Made by a program: the position numbers and the translations under genes
Origin: Corynebacterium jeikeium
GTDB taxonomy: Bacteria; Actinomycetota; Actinomycetes; Mycobacteriales; Mycobacteriaceae
Assembly: GCF_000738265.1 (NCBI RefSeq)
Contig: NZ_JFCQ01000001.1
Location: 124,001-188,000, forward strand
Direction of reading: 5' to 3'
DNA length: 64,000 nt
Notes under the pieces: generated by a model
Seen by the model: the letters and a program-made list of their open reading frames with translations, nothing else
Told to the model about the DNA's origin: nothing
Database searches by the model: none
Shown: positions 55,865 to 63,878 of the stretch, piece by piece
How positions within the stretch are numbered: position 1 is the first letter of the stretch
How the letters are laid out: every line of letters starts with the position of its first letter

Positions 55865-57760
55865 CTAGTCCTCCTTGCGGGCGTTATCGGCGGCGCTGCG
55901 ATCCAGCTCCTCCATCGGCATCAGAGTCCACAAAGGCGCGGAGATCAGCAACGAACTACTGTCGTCCAACGGCCAGTCCTCCAGCTTCCGGGTCGGCCCA
56001 CTGAGCCTATTCGACGCCACCACGGTGAAACGATCCGACAGGATCGGTAGGACCGTCGAGAGTTCCGCGATGCGATCGTCCACCTGAGGACGTTCATCAT
56101 CCAGTTTCGTCTCGCCTTCGCGGAGCTTGGTGAGGCGCTGTTCCAGTTCTTGGTCGCACGTTCCGCTGAGGTTGCCGCCGCTTGGCGTGTTATCCAGGCG
56201 CGCTTCCGCGCCGGATTTCTCATCGGCGCTCCCATCGGCACCTTCGTTGGCGCTCGCGCTTGCCCCTTCGCCAGCGTTCTTGCCTGAGCGTTTGCCTTTC
56301 CCACCCTGAACTTCGGAGCCGGAGTTGTTATTCGACGTGCGCGCGTCCGCAGTCTGCGAGCTGTTCGTGCAGCCGTATTGCTGCACATAATCCGCGATAA
56401 GCTGCGGGCTGCGCTGCCAAGTGATCACGCCGTCGACGGTGCCCTGTTGCACCGACGTACCCAGAATGTCTGAGGCTTCCCCGGTGCGCACCACTGCGGG
56501 GATACCGGCCTGTAATAGCTGATCCACCACCGAACGGGCAGCGTCCACAGCCAGCTGATCGTCGTTGACCGCACCGATGACAATTCCATCGGGTCGGTCA
56601 TCGGTCACCAGATTGTCCGGTACTTCCTTTTCCATCTTCGGCTTGACGTTCCAGTGCGGGGAGCCGACATCAGGGTCCCCGGAAACGATCCGGGCGATCT
56701 TTTCGGAATCGATTGCACCCAGCAACCGGCGCCGCAGCGTGCGGTTCTGCAAGAGAGGGCTAGCCTGATTCAGCTGCAGGTTCAGCTGCACTTCACGGGT
56801 AGTTTTTCGCACCTGGGCATAGGGCAACTGCTCCATGGCCAGGTCGGTAGTGGCCGAGGTGTGCGTCATGTACATCTGGATCTGCTGGGTGCGCATCATC
56901 TGCGCACCCGTCGACTCATTGGGAACCGTGGTGAAACGAATGATGTCCGTCTTCGCCGCCTTCTTGCCCCAGTAGCGGTCGTTGCGCTGCAGTTCCAGCA
57001 GCCCTCGGCCTTCGTCTACCGACTTCACGGAGTACTGTCCCGCCGAGGCGACTGACCCTTCGGCCATCATCGTGGTGAACGTGCGCCCCTCGGCTCGATA
57101 AATGTGGCTAGGCAGCAGGTGCATAAACAGTCGCTTCCAACCGCCCAGCGGGCGATCGAAAGTGACCTTCACGCTCTTTTCTTTATCACCCGGTTTGATG
57201 GAAGTCACATGCCGGTACAGCCCCTTGGACTCCGCTAGCGGTTCCTTTAGGATCGCCTCGCGCAGGTACTGAAAGTCGGAGATCGTGATGGGGGTGCCGT
57301 CCGACCACTGCGCTTCCGGATTGAGGGTGTAGGTCACCTCTGTCGGAAACTCCTCATCGTTTGGCGCGATCGAACTAATCAGGTCGTTGTTGAGGCCCTC
57401 CTCCTCAGTACCTTGCATGTATACGCTCGGTAAGGTCAGATCCGCTACCGCCGCGACCACCGGGTTGCGGTTACCCACCAGGTGCGGGTTGAGGTTACTG
57501 GTGAAGCGATCGACTCCCACCGTGATCTCCCGCAGGCTCTCATCCACCGGCTTGGGCGGCTGAGACTGCGTGGTGGCAGAGGGGTCTTCCACCGTCGGAG
57601 CCTCCCCGGGGTTCGCCTGACACGCGGAAAGCGTCAGCGCGAGAGCCGCAGAGGTCAGCGCGGCCGCAACGGTGGGCGTCGAACCCCAAAAACGCCGACG
57701 ACGCGCCCAGGCGGAACGGTGTCGCGACGAGGGATCAGATAGGGGGAAGAAAGAGTACAA
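55865..57760 (-). CDS. lpqW: LpqW-type solute-binding lipoprotein
   Basis: This 631-residue protein has a family 5 (peptide/nickel-type) solute-binding architecture and a signal peptide with lipobox LTLSAC (Cys about 47). There is no permease or ATPase gene nearby. In mycobacteria and C. glutamicum the homologue LpqW, encoded beside typA and mshB, regulates lipomannan/PIM synthesis rather than uptake. The Gly/Ala/Ser/Glu-rich middle (about 470-530) is low complexity. The start is a TTG at 57758-57760, 8 bp after the typA stop, with only a weak ribosome binding site. Confidence 0.85.
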   Translation of the reverse strand: MYSFFPLSDPSSRHRSAWARRRRFWGSTPTVAAALTSAALALTLSACQANPGEAPTVEDPSATTQSQPPKPVDESLREITVGVDRFTSNLNPHLVGNRNPVVAAVADLTLPSVYMQGTEEEGLNNDLISSIAPNDEEFPTEVTYTLNPEAQWSDGTPITISDFQYLREAILKEPLAESKGLYRHVTSIKPGDKEKSVKVTFDRPLGGWKRLFMHLLPSHIYRAEGRTFTTMMAEGSVASAGQYSVKSVDEGRGLLELQRNDRYWGKKAAKTDIIRFTTVPNESTGAQMMRTQQIQMYMTHTSATTDLAMEQLPYAQVRKTTREVQLNLQLNQASPLLQNRTLRRRLLGAIDSEKIARIVSGDPDVGSPHWNVKPKMEKEVPDNLVTDDRPDGIVIGAVNDDQLAVDAARSVVDQLLQAGIPAVVRTGEASDILGTSVQQGTVDGVITWQRSPQLIADYVQQYGCTNSSQTADARTSNNNSGSEVQGGKGKRSGKNAGEGASASANEGADGSADEKSGAEARLDNTPSGGNLSGTCDQELEQRLTKLREGETKLDDERPQVDDRIAELSTVLPILSDRFTVVASNRLSGPTRKLEDWPLDDSSSLLISAPLWTLMPMEELDRSAADNARKED

Positions 57761-57768
57761 GAGTGCTT

Positions 57769-59685
57769 CTAGGAGTTGTTATTGCGCTGCTTCTCGCGGG
57801 AACGAGCGCGGGCGCGGTCGGTGGCGTTCAGGATCACCTTACGCACACGGACGACCTCCGGGGTAACCTCGACACACTCGTCGAAACCACAGAACTCCAT
57901 GGCCTCTTCCAGGGTCAGGGTGCGAGCCTTAGCCAAGGTCACCGTCGCATCCGCGGTAGCCGAACGCATGTTGGTCAGCTTCTTTTCCTTGGTGATGTTG
58001 ATGTCCATGTCCTCGTCGCGGTTGTTCGCGCCGACGACCATGCCCTCGTAGGCCTCTGCACCCGGCTCGACGAAGAAGGTGCCACGGTCGGCCAGCTGGA
58101 TTAGCGCGTAGGCGGTGATCTGGCCAGAGCGGTCGGCAACCAGGGAGCCGGAGGCGCGGCCCTTGATCTCGCCCGCCCACGGCTCGTAGCCAGCGGAGTA
58201 GCTGTTGGCGATGCCGGTGCCGCGGGTTTCGGTCATAAAGACGGTGCGGAAGCCGATCAGGCCACGGGCCGGAACGATGAACTTCATGCGGATCCAGCCG
58301 GTGCCGGTGTTGTCCATGGACTCCATGCGACCCTTGCGGGCGGCCAGCAGCTGGGTGACGGCTCCGAGGTGCTCCTCCGGGACGTCGATAATCAGGTTTT
58401 CGTAGGGCTCGTGAACCGTACCGTCGATGGTGCGGGTAACCACCTGCGGCTTACCGACGGTCAGCTCGAAGCCTTCACGACGCATGGTCTCCACCAGGAC
58501 GGACAGAGCCATCTCGCCACGGCCCTGAACTTCCCAGGCATCCGGGCGCTCAGTGGGCAACACGCGCAGAGAAACGTTACCGATCAGCTCCTGGTCCAGG
58601 CGGGCCTTGACCATACGGGCAGTCAGCTTGTCGCCACCGCCACGGCCTGCCATCGGAGAAGTGTTCACGCCGATGGTCATAGAAATCGCGGGCTCATCCA
58701 CGGTGATGCGCGGCAGAGCGACCGGGTTTTCCGGATCGGCCAGAGTGTCGCCGATCATGATGTCCTCGATGCCGGAGATAGCGGCGATGTCGCCAGCGAT
58801 CATCTCCTCGGCCGGCACGCGCGTCACGCCTTCGGTGCGCAGCAGCTCCGCAACCTTGGCGGTCTTGGTGTGCTGGTTTCCATCTTCGTCGTAGTGGATC
58901 CACGCAACCTGCTGCCCCTTGCGCAGGCGGCCAGCGTGAATACGCACCAGGCCGATACGTCCCAGGAAGGAAGATGAGTCCAGGTTAGTGACGTGCGCCT
59001 GCAGCGGGCCGTCTACGTCTGCGGAAGGCTCCGGCAGCACGTCGTAGAGAACGTCGAACAGTGGCTGCAGATCCTCAGAGTCCGGGACGTTGCCGTTGCC
59101 CGGGTTCTCGGTGGAAGCCTTGCCCTCACGACCGGAGGTGTACAGAACCGGCAGATCCAACAGCTGTTCGGCAGCCTCTGCCGCCTCTTCGTCCTCCAGG
59201 GTGGAGGCGAGCTCTAGCAGCAGATCCTGTGATTCCTCAACAACCTCGTCAATGCGGGCATCGGGGCGGTCGGTCTTGTTCACACAGATGATCACCGGCA
59301 TTTTCGCAGCCAGGGCCTTGCCCAGCACGAAACGGGTCTGTGGCAGCGGCCCTTCAGAGGCGTCAACAAGAAGAACCACACCGTCGACCATGGACAGAGC
59401 GCGCTCGACCTCACCGCCAAAGTCAGCGTGGCCGGGCGTATCGATCACGTTGATGATGAGGTCGCTGCCATCCTTGCCCAGACCCTTGCGGTGAATGGCG
59501 GTGTTTTTCGCCAGGATCGTGATGCCCTTTTCCTTTTCCAGGTCGCCCGAGTCCATCACGCGCTCTTCCACTTCGCCGTGCGAAGAGAAGGCGCCGGACT
59601 GGTGCAGCATGGCGTCGACGAGGGTGGTCTTGCCGTGATCGACGTGCGCGACGATGGCGACATTACGGAATTCAGTCAAAGACAC
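57769..59685 (-). CDS. typA: Ribosome-associated GTPase TypA/BipA
   Basis: The 638-residue translational GTPase has G1 AHVDHGKTT, G3 DTPGHADF and G4 NKTD motifs, then EF-G-like domains and a C-terminal TypA domain ending in a basic Arg/Lys tail. It assists 50S assembly and growth under stress. It is the first gene of the typA-lpqW-mshB series. Upstream, an unusual array of five 12-bp repeats lies 50-110 bp from its start. Confidence 0.96.
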   Translation of the reverse strand: MSLTEFRNVAIVAHVDHGKTTLVDAMLHQSGAFSSHGEVEERVMDSGDLEKEKGITILAKNTAIHRKGLGKDGSDLIINVIDTPGHADFGGEVERALSMVDGVVLLVDASEGPLPQTRFVLGKALAAKMPVIICVNKTDRPDARIDEVVEESQDLLLELASTLEDEEAAEAAEQLLDLPVLYTSGREGKASTENPGNGNVPDSEDLQPLFDVLYDVLPEPSADVDGPLQAHVTNLDSSSFLGRIGLVRIHAGRLRKGQQVAWIHYDEDGNQHTKTAKVAELLRTEGVTRVPAEEMIAGDIAAISGIEDIMIGDTLADPENPVALPRITVDEPAISMTIGVNTSPMAGRGGGDKLTARMVKARLDQELIGNVSLRVLPTERPDAWEVQGRGEMALSVLVETMRREGFELTVGKPQVVTRTIDGTVHEPYENLIIDVPEEHLGAVTQLLAARKGRMESMDNTGTGWIRMKFIVPARGLIGFRTVFMTETRGTGIANSYSAGYEPWAGEIKGRASGSLVADRSGQITAYALIQLADRGTFFVEPGAEAYEGMVVGANNRDEDMDINITKEKKLTNMRSATADATVTLAKARTLTLEEAMEFCGFDECVEVTPEVVRVRKVILNATDRARARSREKQRNNNS

Positions 59686-59734
59686 AGATCCGATCTTTCC
59701 TTAAATTGGGGTCAGTTTTAGTAGTGCAGCGTAA

Positions 59735-59794
59735 GGCAGTACATGGCCTAGAACATTGCTTAGAACCTGGCCTAGAACATTGCCTACGGGAACC
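59735..59794 (-). repeat. Array of five ~12-bp repeats upstream of typA
   Basis: On the minus strand five 12-mers follow each other: GGTTCCCGTAGG, CAATGTTCTAGG, CCAGGTTCTAAG, CAATGTTCTAGG and CCATGTACTGCC. The consensus is about CMATGTTCTAGG; copies 2 and 4 are identical. The array is 50-110 bp upstream of typA, suitable for a regulator binding in tandem. Confidence 0.6.
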
Positions 59795-59911
59795 TTTCAC
59801 AGCCTACTCCTTTAGTTCACCAGGATAACGCATAGGACATGAAGAAGTTTTTCTCAAAACCGCAAGACGTGCACTGAAGCCGGTGTTATTGTTTACAAAA
59901 GGTTCCTAATG

Positions 59912-59956
59912 AACGTTACTAATGTGACAAATGTGACTAATGTGACTAATGTGGTT
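59912..59956 (+). repeat. Array of five 9-bp repeats upstream of the secreted protein gene
   Basis: Units are AACGTTACT, AATGTGACA, AATGTGACT, AATGTGACT and AATGTGGTT in perfect 9-bp register, ending 54 bp before the ATG at 60011. They contain repeated TGTGAC half-sites. Confidence 0.65.
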
Positions 59957-60010
59957 TGGGTATATGCTCGAGCAACTTTAGAAACAGCGACAAAACCTGA
60001 AAGGTACGCC

Positions 60011-60697
60011 ATGGCTTTCTCCCGACGCTTGACCCGTGCTGCTGCAGCACTGACGACCGCCTGCGCGCTTGCTGTCCCGACCGTGGTGGCCCCTGCAACG
60101 GCTGGCGCTCAGGTCCAGGGTTCCATCGATCACCTCGGCCGCCCTGCGCCGCACATCCTGAACCAGATCGAGGCTTTCGCTAACAACCCGCAGCTGCCGC
60201 CGAACGTTAAGGCGTCCCTGAAGAAGCTGGTTGGCTTCTTCCGCGGCGATGGCAAGCCGGGTGTTGACATCCCGAAGAACGCCCCGGTCTTCACCCAGTT
60301 CGGCTGGCCGACCGTTTCCGGCAAGTGCATCGGCGGCAAGAACAAGGCCGTCGGCACCGCCATGGGCGTACCCGGCCCCGCTAAGCTTCCACTGCCGGGC
60401 ATCGGCGCTGGCGAGGTCAACTTCGTGTTCACCGCCATGGGCACCGGCACCGTGGCTAAGAAGCAGAACACCGCCATGAACGTGCACTGGATCAACATCA
60501 ACACCGGCAAGATGGGCCGCACCCCGCTGGGCTACACCGGCATCAACCCGAAGGGCCCGGCTACCGTCAACGGTGTTGCTAAGACCGGCAAGGGCACCGT
60601 CATCGCCCTGCTGGAAGGTGGCGTGACCACCCACGAGAAGGAATCCGGCAACTCCAACTGCAACTTCCTGCCCACCGCGGCACTACTGCACGTCTAG
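60011..60697 (+). CDS. Secreted protein of unknown function
   Basis: The 228-residue exported protein has a Sec signal peptide (MAFSRRLTRAAAALTTACALA..., cleavage near TAGA-Q at about 37). The mature part is rich in Gly/Ala/Pro and has conserved-looking segments GKPGVDIPKNAPVFTQFGWP and GIGAGEVNFVFTAMGTGTVA. Two cysteines (GKCIGG and NCNFLP) could form a disulfide. Similar secreted proteins occur in other Corynebacteriales, function unknown. The ATG follows an AAAGG-type ribosome binding site; the open frame before it only reads the 9-bp repeats. It is followed by a strong terminator. Confidence 0.75.
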   Translation: MAFSRRLTRAAAALTTACALAVPTVVAPATAGAQVQGSIDHLGRPAPHILNQIEAFANNPQLPPNVKASLKKLVGFFRGDGKPGVDIPKNAPVFTQFGWPTVSGKCIGGKNKAVGTAMGVPGPAKLPLPGIGAGEVNFVFTAMGTGTVAKKQNTAMNVHWININTGKMGRTPLGYTGINPKGPATVNGVAKTGKGTVIALLEGGVTTHEKESGNSNCNFLPTAALLHV

Positions 60698-60731
60698 TAG
60701 CTTTCGCCTAGACACCCGGGTTTCCGCCCTT

Positions 60732-60758
60732 GGCCGCGCTTCCCTGCGCGGCCTTTCT
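60732..60758 (+). terminator. Terminator of the secreted protein gene
   Basis: GGCCGCGC-TTCCCT-GCGCGGCC is a perfect 8-bp stem followed by TTTCT. Confidence 0.8.
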
Positions 60759-60832
60759 CATATCCTTATCCTCTACCTGCACCCCGCTCCCCCTGGGCAC
60801 ACCGCATCCTGCTCACCACAATCGCACAAGCC

Positions 60833-61477
60833 ATGGCCGATCTGCACAAAGTAAAGCAAGAGACCTTCGACATCGCCCGCGCAATCAACATCGACCCCAA
60901 GGGATTCGAGCGCGCCGTGGACGCCTACGAGCTGCTTTCCGCGCTGCCCGTCACGGAGCATCCCAGCCCAGTACACCCAAGCCCGGAGCAGCCCAGCCCA
61001 GAGCACCCAAGGCCAGTGCTGTACATGCGCCGCCCCACCCCCGGCCATCCGCGCTTCCATTACCTCGAATCCTGGCTAGTCCCCCACCTAGACATACGCC
61101 TCAACAAGTTCCACTTCTTCGAGGGCATTGAGCCCACGCAGGACCTCTACATCGACATCGCCTTTATCGATATTGATGACGCCACCACCCCAGCAACCTG
61201 GCGTACCCGTGACCTGTACGTGGATGTGGTGACGCACCTCCCAGAGGCTCCCTCCCGGGAACAATCCCAGTCGAGTTCTAACTACGCCCCGGGCACATCT
61301 TCAAAGGCAAAAGTCCAGGTGCTGGACCTGGACGAGTTAGGCGAAGCACTCCTGGCGGGCTACATCACCGCCGAAGAAGCACGCAGGGCATTGGACTCTA
61401 CCCAGCGCCTACTAGATGGACTGCATGAACACGGCAGCGTGGCCGAATGGCTGGCCACCCAGGGCGTGCGTTTTTGA
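60833..61477 (+). CDS. DUF402-family protein
   Basis: This 214-residue protein has the DUF402 (FomD-like barrel) pattern. An N-terminal strand block leads to LYMRRPTPGHPRFHYLESWLVPHLDIRL, then DLYIDIAFIDI and WRTRDLYVDVVTHLP with Asp/Glu pairs that bind metal in relatives, and a C-terminal helical region (DELGEALLAGYITAEEARRALD). A Pro/Ser/Glu/His-rich insert with 12-base repeats (about residues 41-60) interrupts the N-terminal part. Relatives hydrolyse nucleoside phosphate or diphosphate bonds; the substrate here is unknown. The ATG is at 60833. Confidence 0.72.
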   Translation: MADLHKVKQETFDIARAINIDPKGFERAVDAYELLSALPVTEHPSPVHPSPEQPSPEHPRPVLYMRRPTPGHPRFHYLESWLVPHLDIRLNKFHFFEGIEPTQDLYIDIAFIDIDDATTPATWRTRDLYVDVVTHLPEAPSREQSQSSSNYAPGTSSKAKVQVLDLDELGEALLAGYITAEEARRALDSTQRLLDGLHEHGSVAEWLATQGVRF

Positions 61478-61504
61478 CGCACCACCTAGACCAGTCGCAA
61501 GCTC

Positions 61505-61539
61505 GAAAAAAAATAAACCCCCACCACCCGACACGGGTG
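61505..61539 (-). terminator. Terminator of the Excalibur-domain gene
   Basis: On the minus strand CACCCG-TGT-CGGGTG is followed within a few bases by TTTATTTTTTTT. Confidence 0.7.
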
Positions 61540-61556
61540 ATGAGAGTTGTAGCGGA

Positions 61557-62267
61557 CTAGTACCTCGGACGCTTCTCGCAGCCTACGCCGTCGCCGTCAC
61601 GATCAAAACGGCTTGAGAAACCGGCATCCCGCTGGTAGATCGGACGACCCAAGCGATTCCAAACGTCCTTGCAATTTGCGTAGTACGCGCTTTGCGGGCG
61701 TGCAGGAGCTGGGCGCTTTGCCGGTGCAGGGCGCTTCACCGGTGCAGGCTTCGCAGCAACGGGCTTCTTCGCCGGAGCAGGCTTCGGGGCAGGCTTTGCC
61801 GGTGCCTTCTTTGCCGGTGCCTTCTTTGCCGGAGCAGGCTTGGGGGCAGGCTTTGCCGGAGCTGGAGGTGCAGGCGGATTGGGGATCAAGCCCGGGAGAG
61901 GATTGGGGATAAGGCGGAGCTGAACTGCCCAGTTCAAACCAGCAGCGATGAGGGCGCCCGCCGCGAAGGTTCCGACAATCGCGCCAATAACCGTCTTCAG
62001 GTCAGTCGACCCGACTGGCTTGGAGCTAAGATCTGCTCCACCCTGCGGGTCAGAAGAAGGGTCCTGACCAGCTTCGGAATCAGGCTCCTTGCCCTCGTCC
62101 TTTTTCTTATCCTTGTCAGAGTCCTTGTTCTTATCCTTGTCAGGGTTCGGCGCCCCCTGGGAGGAGCTTCCTACAGAGATTTCAGGCTTATCTTGCGCCG
62201 CTACCGGGGAGATACCACCCATGACCAGGCTGACCGAGAGTGCGGCCACCACCACTTTTTTCATCAT
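61557..62267 (-). CDS. Secreted Excalibur calcium-binding protein with PAKKAP repeats
   Basis: The protein has about 236 residues. It has a signal peptide (MMKKVVVAALSVSLVMGG..., cleavage near VAAQD), an acidic Asp/Lys-rich segment with DKDKNKDSDKDKKK, and a hydrophobic segment (about 95-120, TVIGAIVGTFAAGALIAAG) that may anchor it. A Pro/Ala/Lys-rich repeat region (about 135-195) follows. The C-terminus is an Excalibur domain with YYANCKDVWNRLG and FDRDGDGVGCEK, whose Asp-x-Asp-x-Asp-Gly loop resembles a calcium site and whose two Cys may pair. The PAKKAP tract looks able to span the cell wall. The function is unknown. The ATG is at 62265-62267. Confidence 0.82.
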   Translation of the reverse strand: MMKKVVVAALSVSLVMGGISPVAAQDKPEISVGSSSQGAPNPDKDKNKDSDKDKKKDEGKEPDSEAGQDPSSDPQGGADLSSKPVGSTDLKTVIGAIVGTFAAGALIAAGLNWAVQLRLIPNPLPGLIPNPPAPPAPAKPAPKPAPAKKAPAKKAPAKPAPKPAPAKKPVAAKPAPVKRPAPAKRPAPARPQSAYYANCKDVWNRLGRPIYQRDAGFSSRFDRDGDGVGCEKRPRY

Positions 62268-62403
62268 GGTGTAAAGATAAACCATTGTTTAACTTTTTTC
62301 TAAGCAAATACTCAGGGGGGGTAGTTTTTGCACCACCCCCTCCGAATAGGCCCTCCCGGAACTCACACCCGGTGCTGCAACGGCCAAAAACGACAAAGAC
62401 TAA

Positions 62404-62430
62404 CCCCGCGCACCGGTTAAGTGCGCGGGG
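62404..62430 (-). terminator. Terminator of the acyl-CoA dehydrogenase gene
   Basis: CCCCGCGCAC and GTGCGCGGGG form a perfect 10-bp stem; on the minus strand a T-rich stretch (TTAGTCTTTG) follows. Confidence 0.65.
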
Positions 62431-62476
62431 CTGCGGAAGCGTCGATCACTCCCTCTCGAGAACGGGTTGTGGATTA

Positions 62477-63646
62477 CTAGCCCAGGATCTGGCGCCCCAT
62501 CACCATGCGGCAGATCTGGTTGGTGCCCTCGTAGATCTGGGTGATCTTCGCATCGCGCATCATGCGCTCCAGCGGGAAGTCGCGGGTGAAGCCGTAGCCA
62601 CCGAGCAGCTGAACAGCGTCCACCGTGACCTCCATGGCAACGTCGGAAGCAAACGCCTTGGAGCCTGCAGCCATGAGGCCCAGCTTGGCACCATCCTCAG
62701 CCACGCCGCGCTCTGCGTTGGACGCAGCGGTGTAGATCATCAGGCGTGCGGCGTCGATCTTCATCTTCATGTCCGCCAGCATGAACTGGGTGTTCTGGAA
62801 GTCCGCGATCGCCTTGCCGAACTGCTTGCGTTCCTTGACATAAGCCACTGCCTGGTCGAACGCACCCTGCGCGATACCCAAGGCCTGCGCACCAATGGTC
62901 GGGCGGGTGTGGTCCAGAGTCTGCAGAGCAGTCTTGAAGCCGGTGCCTTCCTCGCCGATCATGCGGGAAGCCGGAACGCGGCAGTCCTCGAACAACAGCT
63001 CAGCCGTCGGGGAACCCTTAATGCCCAGCTTGTGCTCGTAACCAGAAACACTGAAGCCCGGGTCGTCCTTGTTCACCATGAACGCGGAAATGCCGCGCGC
63101 GCCGGCCTCCGGATCGGTTACAGCCATCACGGTGTACCAGGTGGACTTACCACCGTTGGTGATGAAGCACTTGGAGCCGTTAATCACCCAGTCGTCACCG
63201 TCGCGGACAGCGCGGGTCTTCATCGCTGCGGCGTCCGAACCAGCTTCGCGCTCCGTGAGCGCGTAAGAAGCCAGAGCACCGTTAGCGATGTCCGGCAGAA
63301 CTTCCTTCTTCAGCTCGTCGGAGCCCTGCAGGATCAGGCCCATGGTGCCCAGCTTGTTCACGGCTGGGATAAGGGAGGAGGAACCACAGACGCGGGCAAC
63401 CTCTTCGATGACGATGACGGCGGCGAGGGAATCGCCACCCTGTCCGCCGAACTCCTCCGGGACGTGAATAGCGTTGAAGCCGGCAGCGTTCAGAGCGTCC
63501 AGGGCTTCCTGCGGGAAGCGCTCGTTTTCGTCAACGTCCTTGGCGTATGGAGCGATCTGCTGCTCCGCCAGATCGCGGATGGCCTCGCGCAGAGCGATGT
63601 ACTCGTCAGGCAGACGGAATGGTTCGAAATCGGGGTTGAAACCCAT
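62477..63646 (-). CDS. Acyl-CoA dehydrogenase
   Basis: The 389-residue FAD enzyme introduces a 2,3-double bond in acyl-CoA. The signatures YALTEREAGSDAAAMKTRA and QLLGGYGFTRDFPLERMMRDAK are present, and the catalytic Glu is in ITQIYEGTNQI, the position used by short/medium-chain and branched-chain enzymes. It could act in fatty acid or branched-chain amino acid oxidation. It stands alone with a terminator after it, and diverges from a lipoprotein gene. Confidence 0.93.
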   Translation of the reverse strand: MGFNPDFEPFRLPDEYIALREAIRDLAEQQIAPYAKDVDENERFPQEALDALNAAGFNAIHVPEEFGGQGGDSLAAVIVIEEVARVCGSSSLIPAVNKLGTMGLILQGSDELKKEVLPDIANGALASYALTEREAGSDAAAMKTRAVRDGDDWVINGSKCFITNGGKSTWYTVMAVTDPEAGARGISAFMVNKDDPGFSVSGYEHKLGIKGSPTAELLFEDCRVPASRMIGEEGTGFKTALQTLDHTRPTIGAQALGIAQGAFDQAVAYVKERKQFGKAIADFQNTQFMLADMKMKIDAARLMIYTAASNAERGVAEDGAKLGLMAAGSKAFASDVAMEVTVDAVQLLGGYGFTRDFPLERMMRDAKITQIYEGTNQICRMVMGRQILG

Positions 63647-63810
63647 GGTTAACTCTTCGCCTCTCTAGCAATGAAGTTCAGAACGTTCTTTCCCACCGAG
63701 TGTAGTGCTCTCCGGCAAGTCGGTGATCCTAAAGGCCATATTTACATAAAGAAGTTTGCGAGTTGCACTCCCCCTTCCCTGTGGTCTGCCCGTGCGCATA
63801 TCACTGCCCG

Positions 63811-63836
63811 TTCACCTTTTGATAACAAAATGTGAA
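63811..63836. promoter_or_regulatory. Near-perfect 11-bp inverted repeat, operator candidate
   Basis: TTCACCTTTTG and CAAAATGTGAA flank ATAA (one mismatch in the 11-bp arms). It lies 43-68 bp before the start of the final lipoprotein gene and about 165-190 bp from the acyl-CoA dehydrogenase start. Confidence 0.5.
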
Positions 63837-63878
63837 TCACTCTAGCCCCACCAGCACTTCACATTTACAGTAATAACC

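Larger units (their letters stand above)
59686..60010. other. 325-bp intergenic region between typA and the secreted protein gene
   Basis: This noncoding gap holds two short-unit tandem arrays (12 bp x5 and 9 bp x5), the inverted repeat GTTC-CTAAT-GAAC (59902-59914) and presumably divergent promoters. I see no gene in it. Confidence 0.6.

Noticed and set aside
59912..59956. CRISPR-like or coding repeat (the frame reads repeated Thr-Asn-Val)
   Set aside because: Units are 9 bp with no spacers, and the codons precede the real signal peptide start at 60011; they are better read as noncoding repeats.
62240..63652. 470-codon plus-strand frame over the acyl-CoA dehydrogenase
   Set aside because: It is antisense shadow of a clear enzyme gene; its start lies in the signal peptide region of the Excalibur gene on the other strand.
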